The translations under genes were made by a program, and so were the position numbers. Below the pieces are notes generated by a model. The model was not told the origin of the DNA, searched no databases, and saw nothing but the letters and a program-made list of their open reading frames with translations. A DNA stretch of 64,000 nucleotides from Nematostella vectensis (taxonomy: Eukaryota > Cnidaria > Anthozoa > Actiniaria > Edwardsiidae), in the NCBI RefSeq assembly GCF_932526225.1, contig NC_064047.1, positions 556,001-620,000 on the forward strand, read 5' to 3'. Each line of letters begins with the position of its first letter. Within the stretch, counting starts at the first letter, position 1. Shown piece by piece: positions 1-13,686 of this stretch.

Positions 1-370
1 CAGGATAAGTCACGTGTTGATAGTTGACACTAGGTCGCCATCAGGGTAAGTCACGTGTTTATAGTTTACACTAGGTCGCCATCAGCGTAAGTCACGTGTT
101 CATAGTTTACACTAGGTCGCCATCAGGGTAAGTCACGTGACCATAGCTGACACTAGGTTGCCTTTAGGGTAAGTCACGTGTTCATAGTTGACACTATGTC
201 GCCATCAGGGTAAGTCACGTGTTCATAGTTTACACTAGGTCGCCATCAGGGTAAGTCACTTGTTCATAGTTGACACTAGGTCGCCATCAGGGTAAGTCAC
301 GTGTTCATAGTTGACACTGGGTTGCCATCAGGGTAAGTCACGTGACCATATTTGTCACGAGGTCGCCGCT
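1..370 (+). repeat. 41-bp tandem repeat, about 9 copies
   Basis: The unit begins cagggtaagtcacgtg and runs through cactaggtcgccat. Each copy contains a good donor, g/gtaagt, so it is probably the donor-seeded array of the exon left of the window. Confidence 0.9.
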
Positions 371-440
371 ATACCCTTGCACTGTCAAACACGATATATA
401 GACGTCAAGGGGTTTTTGAAATATTTTTGTTTGGTTTCAG

Positions 441-508
441 TACGTGGACAAGTCCCATCTACCTGACTACATCTCTCGTCTCCACGACGGCATGTCTCCA
501 GAGGAGAG
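441..508 (+). CDS. Exon 1, linker segment
   Basis: Phase 0 to 2. The acceptor is ttggtttcag and the donor gtaagt. It encodes 22 residues ending SRLHDGMSPEER. Its size and phases match exons 4 and 10, so it is probably the second exon of a two-exon linker whose first exon is left of the window. Confidence 0.8.
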
Positions 509-3500
509 GTAAGTAACACCGGACACATGGTTACACTACACTACTAACATGACACATGGTTACACTACACCACTAACATGACACATGGTTACACTACACC
601 ACTAACATGACACATGGTAACAGTACACCACTAACATGACACATGGTTACACTACACCACTAACATGACACATGGTTACACTACACCGCTAACATGACAC
701 ATGGTTACACTACACCACTAACATGACACGTGGTTACACTACACCACTAACATGACACATGGTTACACTACACCGCTAACATGACACATGGTTACACTAC
801 ACCACTAACATGACACATGGTTACACTACACCACTAACATGACACATGGTTACACTACACCACTAACATAACACATGGTTACAGTACACCACTAACATGA
901 AACATGGTTACACTACACCACTAACATGACACATGGTTACACTACACCGCTAACATAACACATGGTTACAGTACACCACTAACATGACACATGGTTATAC
1001 TACACCACTAACATGACACATGGTAACAGTACACCACTAACATGACACATGGTTACACTACACCACTAACATGACACATGGTTACACTACACCACTAACA
1101 TGACACATGGTTACACTACACCACTAACATGACACATGGTTACACTACACCACTAACATGACACATGGTTACAGTACACCACTAACATGACACATGGTTA
1201 CAGTACACCACTAACATGACACATGGTTACACTACACCACTAACATGACACATGGTTACACTACATCACTAACATGACACATGGTTACACTACATCACTA
1301 ACATGACACATGGTTACACTACACTACTAACATGACACATGGTTACACTACACCACTAACATGACACATGGTTACACTACACCGCTAACATGACACATGG
1401 TTACACTACACCACTAACATAACACATGGTTACAGTACACCACTAACATGACACATGGTTACACTACACCACTAACATGACACATGGTTACACTACACCA
1501 CTAACATGACACATGGTAACAGTACACCGCTAACATGACACATGGTTACACTACACCACTAACATGACACATGGTTACACTACACCACTAACATGACACA
1601 TGGTTACACTACACCACTAACATGACACATGCTTACACTACACCGCTAACATGACACATGGTTACAGTACACCACTAACATGACACATGGTTACACTACA
1701 CCACTAACATGACACATGGTTACACTACACCACTAACATGACACATGGTTACACTACATCACTAACATGACACATGGTTACACTACACCACTAACATGAC
1801 ACATGGTTACACTACACTACTAACATGACACATGGTTACACTACACCACTAACATGACACATGGTTACACTACACCGCTAACATGACACATGGTTACAGT
1901 ACACCACTAACATGACACATGGTTACACTACACCACTAACATGACACATGGTTACACTACACCACTAACATGACACATGGTTACACTACACCACTAACAT
2001 GACACATGGTTACACTACATCACTAACATGACACATCTCTACACATACGCGACTCTGACGACACATGGTTACCCCACTAACACGGCACACCTTTACGTTA
2101 TACACCACTACTGTATGATGACACTAGACTATATGCGGTGTAGTTCTTAACACCAGATCTGTCCAAACCATAACCAACAGATCTGTTTCAAACCCCTCAT
2201 TAAACTATGACTAAATACGTCGTTGCTCTTAAATCCCGATCTGTTACAAATTATCACTAAACTTAGGCTATATACGCGGTTGCTCTTAACACCCGATCTC
2301 TTTCACAGGGAGGAAGCCGAGAAAGAGGACAACATCCATCGCTGGCGAAGTTGGCAGGATAAGCTAGACGACTTGATTGACAAGCTGAACCGCAAGCTTG
2401 CTCACGCCAAGTCACGTGACCCTAATGCCTCGCGTGACGACATCTGTGATCAGATTGACGATGCCCGCGCATGCAAAGAGGAGTCTGAAGACGCTCTCCC
2501 ACAAGTCAATCACGCCATCGCGTGCGCCAATGAGCTTCTTGATCGTGATGACGTCAGCGATGGCGACAAGGACGAGATCCGTACTTATGTGACGGCGCTT
2601 GAGATCCGACTGAAAAAGATCCACAAGGAGGCGCAGGACGAGAAAGACAGGTAGTGCGAAGCAACACTCAATTCCTGGTGGAGTTATTTTATGCATGAAG
2701 TAATAAGCCGTCAATTAAAGCATATATTACTGCAGTTTATTCGAAATGCAACCGTTGGACAGAAGGAGATTTTTTTATGAGCTTTTGGATGTTACACTGG
2801 GGAAAATTTTTCGAGTTTAATCCTTTTCCCCGATTGTAACCTCTCTCATTCCCGAGTGTAACCTTTTTTCCCCGAATGTAACCTTTTTTATTGCCGAGTG
2901 TAACTCGGGAAAAATTTCCCGATTATAACCTTTTTCATTTCCGAGTTTTACCTTTTTTTCCGAACGTAACCTTTTTTTATTCCCAAGTGTAAACTTTTTT
3001 CCCCGATTGTAACCTTTTGAATGTTAGACTCGGTAAAAATCTTTGTCCATTTACTAGACGATATGTTTTTTTTTATGATTGCTTGGCTTCCTGTGCTCTT
3101 GTTGCGAGTACTACTAATTGGGTTACCTGTGTTTTTTATAGTCTCGAGAATTTGCTGAAAAAGAGGAGGCGCCAAAAGGGCGAGACCGCTGACCTGGTCG
3201 ATGAAGAGGTACATTTTTGCCGATCGCTTAGTTGTAGATGTCTTATTTTTTATTCTTTTTTTATTGTGAGTTTATTGTCATGTTGTTTTGTCTAGTTCAT
3301 TGTCATGTTGTATTGTCTAGCTCATTGTCTTGTTGCTTTGTCTAGCTCATTGTCTTGTTGCTTTGTCTAGCTCATTGTCTTGTTGCTTTGTCTAGCTCAT
3401 TGTCGTGTTGCTTTGTCTAGGTCATTGTCGTGTTGCTCTCTCTAGCTCATTGTCGTGTTGCTTTGTCTAGCTCATTGTCGTGTTGCTTTGTCTAGCTCAT

Positions 3501-6500
3501 TGTCGTGTTGCTTTGTCTAGCTCATTGTCGTGTTGCTTTGTCTAGCTCATTGTCGTGTTGCTTTGTCTAGCTCATTGTCGTGTTGCTTTGTCTAGCTCAT
3601 TGTCGTGTTGCTTTGTCTAGCTCATTGTCGTGTTGCTTTGTCTAGCTCATTGTCGTGTTGCTTTGTCTAGCTCATTGTCGTGTTGCTCTCTCTAGCTCAT
3701 TGTCGTGTTGCTTTGTCTAGCTCATTGTCGTGCTGCTGTGTCTAGCTCATTGTCGTGTTGCTCTCTCTAGCTCATTGTCGTGTTGCTTTGTCTAGCTCAT
3801 TGTCTTGTTTCTTTGTTTAGACCGTTGTCTTTTTGCTTTGTGTAGCTCATTGTCTTGTTTCTTTGTTTAGACCATTGTCTTTTTGCTTTGTGTAGCTCTG
3901 CTATCTTACTATGTTGTTGTATTGTCTAGCTCATTGTGCTGTTATATTGCCTAGCTCATTGTAATGTTGTTTTGTCTAGCTCATTGTGTTGTTGTTTTGT
4001 CTAGTTCATTGTGTTGTTGTTTTGTCTAGCTCATTGTGTTGTTGTATTGTCTAGCTCATTGTAATGTTGTTTTGTCTAGCTCATTGTGTTGTTGTTTTGT
4101 CTAGTTCATTGTGTTGTTGTTTGTCTAGCATTGTGTTGTTGTTTTGTCTAGTTCATTGTGTTGTTGTTTTGTCTAGCTCATTGTGTTGTTGTATTGTCTA
4201 GCTCATTGTAATGTTGTTTTGTCTAGCTCATTGTGTTGTTGTTTTGTCTAGCTCATTGTGTTGTTGTTTTGTATTGATGTTCTTCTAGCCTATTGATCGG
4301 GACTATCATACCCGGCCTGCTTGGGAAGTCACGTTTGACCAGCTTCACTCTCCGGACGGCAGGAGGAGCGTGTAAGTGTGAAGTATTCCCGACTCCCCAC
4401 TGACGACTAACGACTCCTGACTACGACGACTTTTTTAATTGACTTATAGTCGATGGACACCATAACTTTTTATTCTGCACCATATTCGTACATGTACGCA
4501 GACTCAACCGAATAGTATTATCGGCAAGTTGTTGTTGATGATGATTGTACTACGGCGGCAGTTGTTATTCAATAAAAATACTGATGTCGTTGTTGAAGAA
4601 GATGATGATGACGACGACGACGAGGGTGACTAATCGTGTCTATGTCTTTCCGTAGTAATGAGGATGAGCTAACCCAGGAAAACCTTGACCGCTGGTCCGC
4701 ATGGCAGGACAAACTAGACGAGTTGATCCAGAAACTGCTGAAAAAACTCAAGAACATTAAGAACCAGGGCAAGCCTAAAAACAGGGCAGAGCTGGAGGAG
4801 CAGAAAAAGCGCATACAGGTACTGCCATCCTAGCGATCTCCCTCCGAACAGCCAAACGATCTCTTTTCGAACTGACGATCTCCCTCCGGAAAGACTATTT
4901 CCTTCCAAAGAGCCTCACGATCTCTCTCCGAGATACCGATCTACCTAATAACAGCTAAACGATCTCTCTCCGAACAGCCAAACAATCTCTTTCCGAACAG
5001 ACTCCGAAAAGACTATTTCCTTCCAAACAGCCTTACGATCTCTCTCCGAAATAGCTATCTCCCTCAAAACAGACAAACGATCTCTCTCCGAAGTAGCGTT
5101 CTCTTCCGAACAGCCAAGTGATCTCTCTCTGAACTATCGCCCTCCGAACAGACGATCTCTCTCCGAACTGACAATCTCCCTCTGAACAGCCAAACGATCT
5201 CCTTCTGAATTGACAAACGACAATTCCCCTCCGAATTGACCAACTATTGTGTTATCTTTACCCGAATAAGTCTTACTCCTTGCTAACTAAAACTGCTTTT
5301 GTCTCACTGTTTTGCCATGCTATTTGTTCAATCCTTGCATTTGTTTGTCCCTAGGAATGCAAAGATGAGGTCGACCGCGTGGATCCGGTCGTTAAAGATG
5401 CGCTTGACTGCGCAAACGATCTCCTTGACGATGAGGATGTGAGCGAAGACGAGAAAGATGAGATTCGCCGATACATAGCTACCATGGAGATTCAGCTCCT
5501 TACTGTGCGCAGAGAAACGCAGGCCGAGCAGGACAGGTATAGAATGATATATATGACATACTTAGAGGAATTGACGCTCAACGGACATGACAGGTATAGA
5601 ATGATATATATGCCACACTTAGAGGACTTGACGCTCAACGGACAGGACAGGTATAGAATGATATATATGACAAACTTAGAGGACTTGACACACAACGGAC
5701 ATGATAGGTATAGAATGATATATATGCCAAACTTAGAGGACTTGACGCTCAACGGACAGGGCAGGTATAGAATGATATATATGACAAACTTAGAGGACTT
5801 GACACTCAACGGACATGACAGATATTGAAGGATATATATGCCAAACTTAGAGGACTTGACGCTCAACGGACAGGGCAGGTATAGAATGATATATATGACA
5901 CACTTAGAGGACTTGACGCTCAACGGACAGTACTATTATAGAATGATATATATGACACCCTTAATAGAGGACTTGACACTCAACGGACATGACAGGTATA
6001 GAATGATATATATGCCAAACTTAGATGACTTGACGCGCTCACGGACAGCACAGGTATAGAATGATATATATGCCACATTTAGAGGACTTGACACTCAACG
6101 GACATGACAGGTATAGAATGATATATATGACACATTTAGAGGACTTGACGCTCAACGGACAGGACAGGTATAGAATGATATATATGCCACATTTAGAGGT
6201 CTTGACGCTCAACGGATAGGACAGGTATAGAATTATATATATGCCCGGACTTAGAGGACTTGACGCTCAACGGACAGGACAGGTATAGAATGATATATGT
6301 GACACTTAGAGGACTTGACACTCAACGGACATGACAGGTATAGAATGATATATATGACACACTTAGAGGACTTGACGCTCGCCGACTGCACAGGTATAGA
6401 ATGATATATACGCCACATTTAGAGGACTTGACTCTCAACGGACAGGACTGGTATAGAATGATATATATGCCGGACTTAGAGGACTTGACGCTCAACGGAC

Positions 6501-9500
6501 AGGACAGGTATAGAATGATATATATGACACTTAGAGGACTTGACACTCAACGGACAGGACAGGTGTAGAATGATATATATGACACACTTAGAGGACTTGA
6601 CACTCAACGGAAAGGAAAGGTACAGAATGATATATATGACACACTTAGAGGACTTGACGCTCAAACACAGGGCAGGTATAGAATGATATATATGCCACAC
6701 TTAGAGGACTACTTGACGATCAACGGACAGGATAGGTATAGAATGATAAATATGCCACACTTAAGGGACTTGACTCTCAACGTACAGGACAGGTGTAGAA
6801 TGATATATATGCCACACTTAGAGGACTTGAGGCTCAACGGTTTACATCTGGTTGATATGATATATTAACCACACAAACAGCAGAGCAGTAGTTAAGGTTG
6901 ATAAGGTTGATAATGACCAACAGCGGTTTGGGTTAAAGCTGGTTGAGCAACCCGCTAAAACAGGTTCATGCCCTAGTATTTGTAATATCTCGAGACGCAT
7001 TTCAACGGCGCGTTTTGTATCATTTGTTTCACTTGCTTTGTAATTCAAGGCTTTACTGCACTCTTTGTATCATTTTTTGTATCATTTGTTTCACTTGCTA
7101 TGTAATTCAAGGCTGTACGCGTCTTGTATCAGTTGTCTCACTTGCTCTGTAATTCAAGGCTGGACGGCACGTTTTGTATCATTTTTCTCACTTTCTGTTT
7201 TCTTTAAGACTGGACGGCTCGTCTGATGAAATGGACTTAGCGCGTAAAGAGAGGCTCGGCCGCTGGGCTGAGTACCGGGAGCGCCTGCTGCAAATCCACA
7301 GCACAAGTAACAACGACCTGACAGATATCACTGCCATGGAGCAGCCAATCACGATCGAAGAGTTCGACGAACAAATTGCGCGCACCGAGGTAACCAAAAG
7401 TGCAAAAAGATTCGATGGCTTATTGCCATGTCAATAAGTCTACTTGTTTTGAAGACTGTCGTTTTCCTAACTCGTCCGGCTAATTCCTCTTATACTGGCA
7501 CGTATATTCTCATCAGCAATATGATATATACTTGTATTGTTGTTAGCGCACGTATATTCTCATCAGCAATATGATATATAGTTGTATTGTTGTTAGCGCA
7601 CGTATATTCTCATAAGCAATATGATATATAGTTGTATTGTTGTTAGCGCACGTATATTCTCATAAGCAATATGATATATAGTTGTATTGTTGTTAGCGCA
7701 CGCACGATAGGCCTATTGCTGATTCAGTCAATAGATCGTGGTGGATTTTTATGGCCACCTTAATTAGCGTTCAATAACCACTTCAAATATTTATACCTAC
7801 AACTGTGTACGTGTACAATGCTAATTTCCGTGTAATTTTGCAGAACTTCGTGTTTATTACGATTTTGCAGGCCATTTTGAAACCTAGACCCAGGCTCTAA
7901 CGTTTAGAACATCACAGGCGCGCTCGCCCCAGCCTCTTTAAACCATTTAGAGAAACAACAGCCATTGATTTATATCTGACACTGCGGAGTGGACGATTGG
8001 CTCTTTACTTTATGGTTTACAGGGTTTCCTTGACGACGTTAGCAACAGCATTCCCGAGATTCGTCAGTGCCTGGAGTACGGGAATACCCTACTTGATGAC
8101 GATGACGTCAGCGAGGAGGAGAAGGAGGGCATCATGGAGGACATGAACTACATCGGGCAGCTCTTCAAAGACACCAAGCACGACGCCGACCAACACTACC
8201 AATGGTACATATCTTACACGTGTTGTGATTGGTGCGATTTATTATAACGAACACTATGATTGGTCAATTGCGATGAGCGTAAAACATGTGATGCAATAGT
8301 ATCTTACATGTTTTGTGATTGGTGCGATGGATTATAACGAGCACAATGATTGGTCAATAGCGATGAGCGTAAAACATCTGATTACGGCGATGTTGACTAA
8401 AAATGTCTGTGATTGGTCAGGGAGAATAACTGTGATATTCGTTATACAATTACACTATGCACGTGTTTTGATACGTGCAATGTATTCGAAGGAGCACTGT
8501 GGTCAATAGCGAGAAGTGTGACAAATACAGTTGATCATTTGGCCATGCATGTCATTTGCTCTTGTCCGTTTTTAGGCTAAAGAATCTTCGTGACCAGCAC
8601 GTGACAGGAGGTGATCACGTGACGGGAGAGACGACTGTAGAGATGGTGGTCAGTATCACGTATTGTTACATGTTGATGGGATATCGAGAAATAACACATG
8701 GGATCGCGAAATAATGCTGTGTTTACACTTGAGCGTCCAACCTAGGTTGAGTAACTATCCCACCTAGAATAGTGTGTGTGAACACGCTCCAAATGGCCTC
8801 CTATGTGCCGGCAATTACACAGGATCCGCAACCTAGGTTCGGTTGAGTTCACCCATTCCAGGAGGCATGGTTGAGCGTACTCAAACATTGCTTCCCGATG
8901 TCAGTCATTTCTCAAATTACTCAATAGTCATAAGATTACAACGTTTTCGAGATCCGCATTTTTGCTGGACATTTCACACGATACTTTTACAACAAACTAG
9001 ATTTCAAGTCAAGGGAATGCGAATCCCTAACGTACTTCTAGCGCAAACAATTCAACGAAAATGACAAACATAAGAGAAAACATCAGGCAAGGTGGTCCCT
9101 GAATCATATTGAATTATTAATGAATCTTGTTAGCAGAAGCAAACACAGAATAACAAAAACGCCCAGAAAAATCACAATAATCGCAGCATCAATTTGACTT
9201 CAGAATTCAAATTGATAACACCTGCGCTGCGTTCCGGCTGAATGATCAACCAAGGTTAGGTTTTCAATTGTAAACGCATTTCTCCTAACCGGGGTTCAGT
9301 TAACCACAAACTGAACCTAGGTTGACGCTTAAGTGTAAACTCGGCATAAGCCATGGGATATAGAGGAATAACGCGGCCATTTATAAATCTCTGCGGGTGA
9401 CGACACATGGATCATTCAGTGCACCCCTATATGAAATAGGTGAGTTTATTTAAGATGTTTCTATTGTGTAAGTTGTATATTTTTTTTTTTTGTATTCAGC

Positions 9501-12500
9501 CTGTTGAAGTGGTCGAAGCTGAGATAGAAGAGGGGCTGCCTTTTGAATTGACACCAGAGGAGGAACGGGAACGAGAAAGGTAGGGTCGGCGTTTATTATC
9601 TTTACCATTATAATCAGCAAGAACATAATTATTGTCATCAACAACACCGTCAACAACATTATCATAAGCAACAACATTGTCATCAATAATATCGTTGTCA
9701 TCAACAACACCATTGTCACGAAGACTATCATAATTGTCATCATCATCAACAACAGCAACGACAAACAGCAGCACAACGACCATCTTCACCAACATAACCT
9801 ACCATACGCTACCATCCTCACATTATCTCCATGTACAAAAAAAAGGATATGTATGGCTGTTAAAGTCAAAGTATCATCAGCAATCACTCGCATGCCACTT
9901 AGAACTAGCTAAGACTGTATAATAATTCGCTTTATTCTTTGTCATGGTCGTTAATCAGTTTATTTTTCTAAGCGTATCATGATATAAGGTACATCACCAT
10001 CACAGGGTTATGAGCGTGTCTTTTCATTGGCTGAAACATAATCATAACCATAATTTTGATTTGCAACTATGCCAAACAGGAAAGCGAAGAAGAAAAGAGA
10101 AAAGATGGATGAGTGGAAGGAACGGCAGAAAAAAATCGACGAAAAGCTGGACAGGCTTAGAGAGAAACTCAAGAGGGTGAAGTCACGTGACCGGATTCGA
10201 GACAAGAAGACCCTGAAAGAGAAAAAACATGGGGCAAAGGTAAAAAATAATAAATCTATGGGAGGAGGGGTGGGAGGCTCTGCTGTATCCTATAGAAGGC
10301 AGCGAGGAACTAAAAAAGCATAAACACATTAGGGGGGGGGGGGGGACATAAAGACCTTGTGATTCAAGATTGTTAGTTATAAAATATATATCAAAGATGT
10401 TAATATTTCCTCATATAGACTCCCAAGAGCTCGAAACCTCCAAAGAAGCAGTTATCAGGAGGCTAGAATTATTTAAATGGAAACTAATCACTTGATGGCC
10501 TTGAGAATTTTCACTTCTCCTCAGAGGGGAGAGGTAAAGAGCTTGAGCTAGTATTGGCAGATATTAGACAAACGAGATGCCTTTTTTCCCATCATATCTT
10601 AACTCTTTCCCAGAGTGAAGGGGTAAACACGTTGAGCTAGTATTAGCAGATATTAGACAAACGAGATGCCTTTTTTCCCATCATATTTTAACTCTTCCCC
10701 AGAGGGAAGGGGTAAACACGTTGAGCTAGTATTAGCAGATATTAGACAAACGAGATGCCTTTTTTCCCATCATATTTTAACTCTTCCCCAGAGGGAAGGG
10801 GTAAACACGTTGAGCTAGTATTAGCAGATATTAGACAAACGAGATGCCTTTTTTCCCATCCTATCTTAACTCTTCCCCAGAGTGAAGGGGTAAACACGTT
10901 GAGCTAGTATTAGCAGATATTAGACAAACGAGATGCCTTTTTTCCCATCCTATCTTAACTCTTCCCCAGAGGGAAGGGGTAAACACGTTGAGCTAGTATT
11001 AGCAGATATTAGACAAACGAGATGCCTTTTTTCCCATCCTATCTTAACTCTTCCCCAGAGGGAAGGGGTAAACACGTTGAGCTAGTATTAGCAGATATTA
11101 GACAAACGAGATGCCTTTTTTCCCATCCTATCTTAACTCTTCCCCAGAGTGAAGGGGTAAACACGTTGAGCTAGTATTAGCAGATGTTAGACAAACGAGT
11201 TTGATTGCAGGAGTGTATTGACAACTTGGAAACAGCTGAGCCCGAGATCAAGCAAGCATTGTCCAGCGGTTATTCCCTACTGGATGACGATTCGTTCACT
11301 GTGGATGAGAAAGAGCCTATACGGGAGTACATTAACTCACTTGAAACACAGATCGCCGATATTCAGAACGAGGCTGCTGAGGAAGAGGAGAGGTAAGGTG
11401 CTGTAGTATTCCTTCGGATCCATCCTCGAATAATTTACATAATCACTTTTATTCAATCAATCAATCAATAGTATATTAGAGGGTTATCGTGTTTACCAGT
11501 TTTATTGTTTCTAACAGCAACAACAACAATAATGATGATATTAAGTTTATTAAATCTCCTTAGCAGCCCTCGATCAAATGCTTAAAACAAAATTTCAATA
11601 TCAGTAAAAGGAAAAACCCAGAAAGAAACTAGCGAAGATTGGCGTGGGAATTGAGGACACGATTTATGTTCATGTTATCTTCAAATGATACATTCACTTC
11701 TACCCAAAGCCTGGATATCGAGATTCAGCAGCTAGAGGCGGAAAAGGTTGAAAAGGTGTTCAAGTGGAAGAAGTGGAAGGACAAGGTCGAGGAGGTGCTG
11801 AATGAGCAGCGAGGCAAGCTAGACAACGTGAAGAAGAAAGGAGAGCCCACGAAACGACAAGACATAGACGAAAGGATCCTTATTACTAAGGTACTGTGAG
11901 GGGTGGGGAGGAGAGGGGGGGAAGCCCAATAGGCGAGAGAAACGTCTTTGCTAAGGTACTGTGAGTGGTGTGTAGGGGTGGGGGGGGGGAGGGGGGAAGC
12001 CCACGTAACGACAGGATATAGGCGAGAGAATCGTCTTTGCTAAGGTACTGTGAGGGGTGGGAAGGGGAAGGGGAGGAAAGCCCACGAAACGACAGGACAT
12101 TGACGAGAGAATCCTCATTACAGAGGTACTGTGTGGGGTAGGGAGGGGGGCTAGAGATGGCCCTCTAGACGTCATGACATAGGCGAGGATTGTGGGGACG
12201 GGGACTACAAAGCCTCAAAGCCAGATATAGACGATGGCATTGCTATCGCAAAAGGACTGTGAAGGGGAGGGGTAAATGATTGCTTGTCTTCTCGCCTAGG
12301 ACTGCGAAGACTCGCTGGATGCCGCTGACCCTGAGATCCGTTTCGCGTTGGACTACGGGCGCCAGCTGGCTGATGATATCGTCCTGGAGCCCGACGAGCA
12401 GGCCGAGCTGAGAAACGAAGTCCAGGGACTGGAGCGAGACGTTGCTGACGTCAGAAACGATGCCGTCGGCATGAGACAAAAGTAAAGTATTTTCCAGTGA

Positions 12501-13655
12501 TTTTTTTTTCTTGTACTGTTTCCTGGTCAATCTGCTTCCTGGTTAAACATCCTCTTGGTTATACTCAGATTGGATATTTTATGGCTTTTGCATCTGCTAT
12601 GAGGCGATAATTATAACTTTCAAAGCCCATCTACGATGGCAGGGAATCCCCAATTTATCTTTGATGCCCTGGAATAACCCGAATACCCTTATTTCCGAGT
12701 AGTTATTTGTTTTTGTTTTTCTTTTGCTAGTCCTTTCATAATCTTCCCATTCCCCTCCCCCACAGGTTCACTTAGCTAATCGAAGATGTCCCCGTGCCCC
12801 TCCCCCACAGGTTGGCTTAGCTAATCGAAGATGTCCCCGTGCCCCTCCCCCACAGGTTGACTTAGCTAATCGAAGATGTCCCCGTGCCCCTCTTCCACAG
12901 GTTAACTTAGCTGACTTAGCTAATCAAAATCCCCTCCCCCCTCCCCAACAGGTGGACTTAACTAATCAAAGATCTCCCCCCTCCCCCCACACACAGGTTG
13001 ACTTAGCGCATCAAAAATCTCCTCCCCTCCCCCACAGGTTGTATGAGGATATACAGTCGCTTGAGGCACAGAAGACCGAGAAGCTCAAGGCCTGGGCCGA
13101 GAGAAAGCGAACAACCCGCCTGTTGCTTGAGCGCATGCGCAGTAAACTCGGCTCCGTCCGAATGAAACTGAAACCTCGCAACAAGTCGGAGATCAAGGAA
13201 CGCCTGGAACAAGTCAAGGTATCTCGTGATCTATGCTCCTTTTAAAAACGATGTTCGACTAGATCATGCTAATAGCTGTCTACTTCATGGAAAATGTAAT
13301 TGGAGTAGAGAAGAATAGCATCTAGCATATTTAAATATGTAGAATATTTAATATATTTAACTAAGTAGAATATTTATCTGATATATGTAACTATGTAGAA
13401 TATTCATCAAATATATTTAACTAATAAGAATATTAATCTGATATATTCAACTATGTAGGATATTTATCTAATATATGTTACTATTCAGGGTATGTATCTT
13501 ATATATTTAACCATGTAGAATATTTACAGAATTCCTTATTGGTACTAAATTTCGCGTTTTTTTCCATATTTTGCGAGATTTTTTTTAGTAAAATTACCTC
13601 CTAAGGTGAATTAAATTTCGCGAATGTTAAAAGCACACTTTTTCTCGCTTTTACC

Positions 13656-13686
<31 letters not shown>

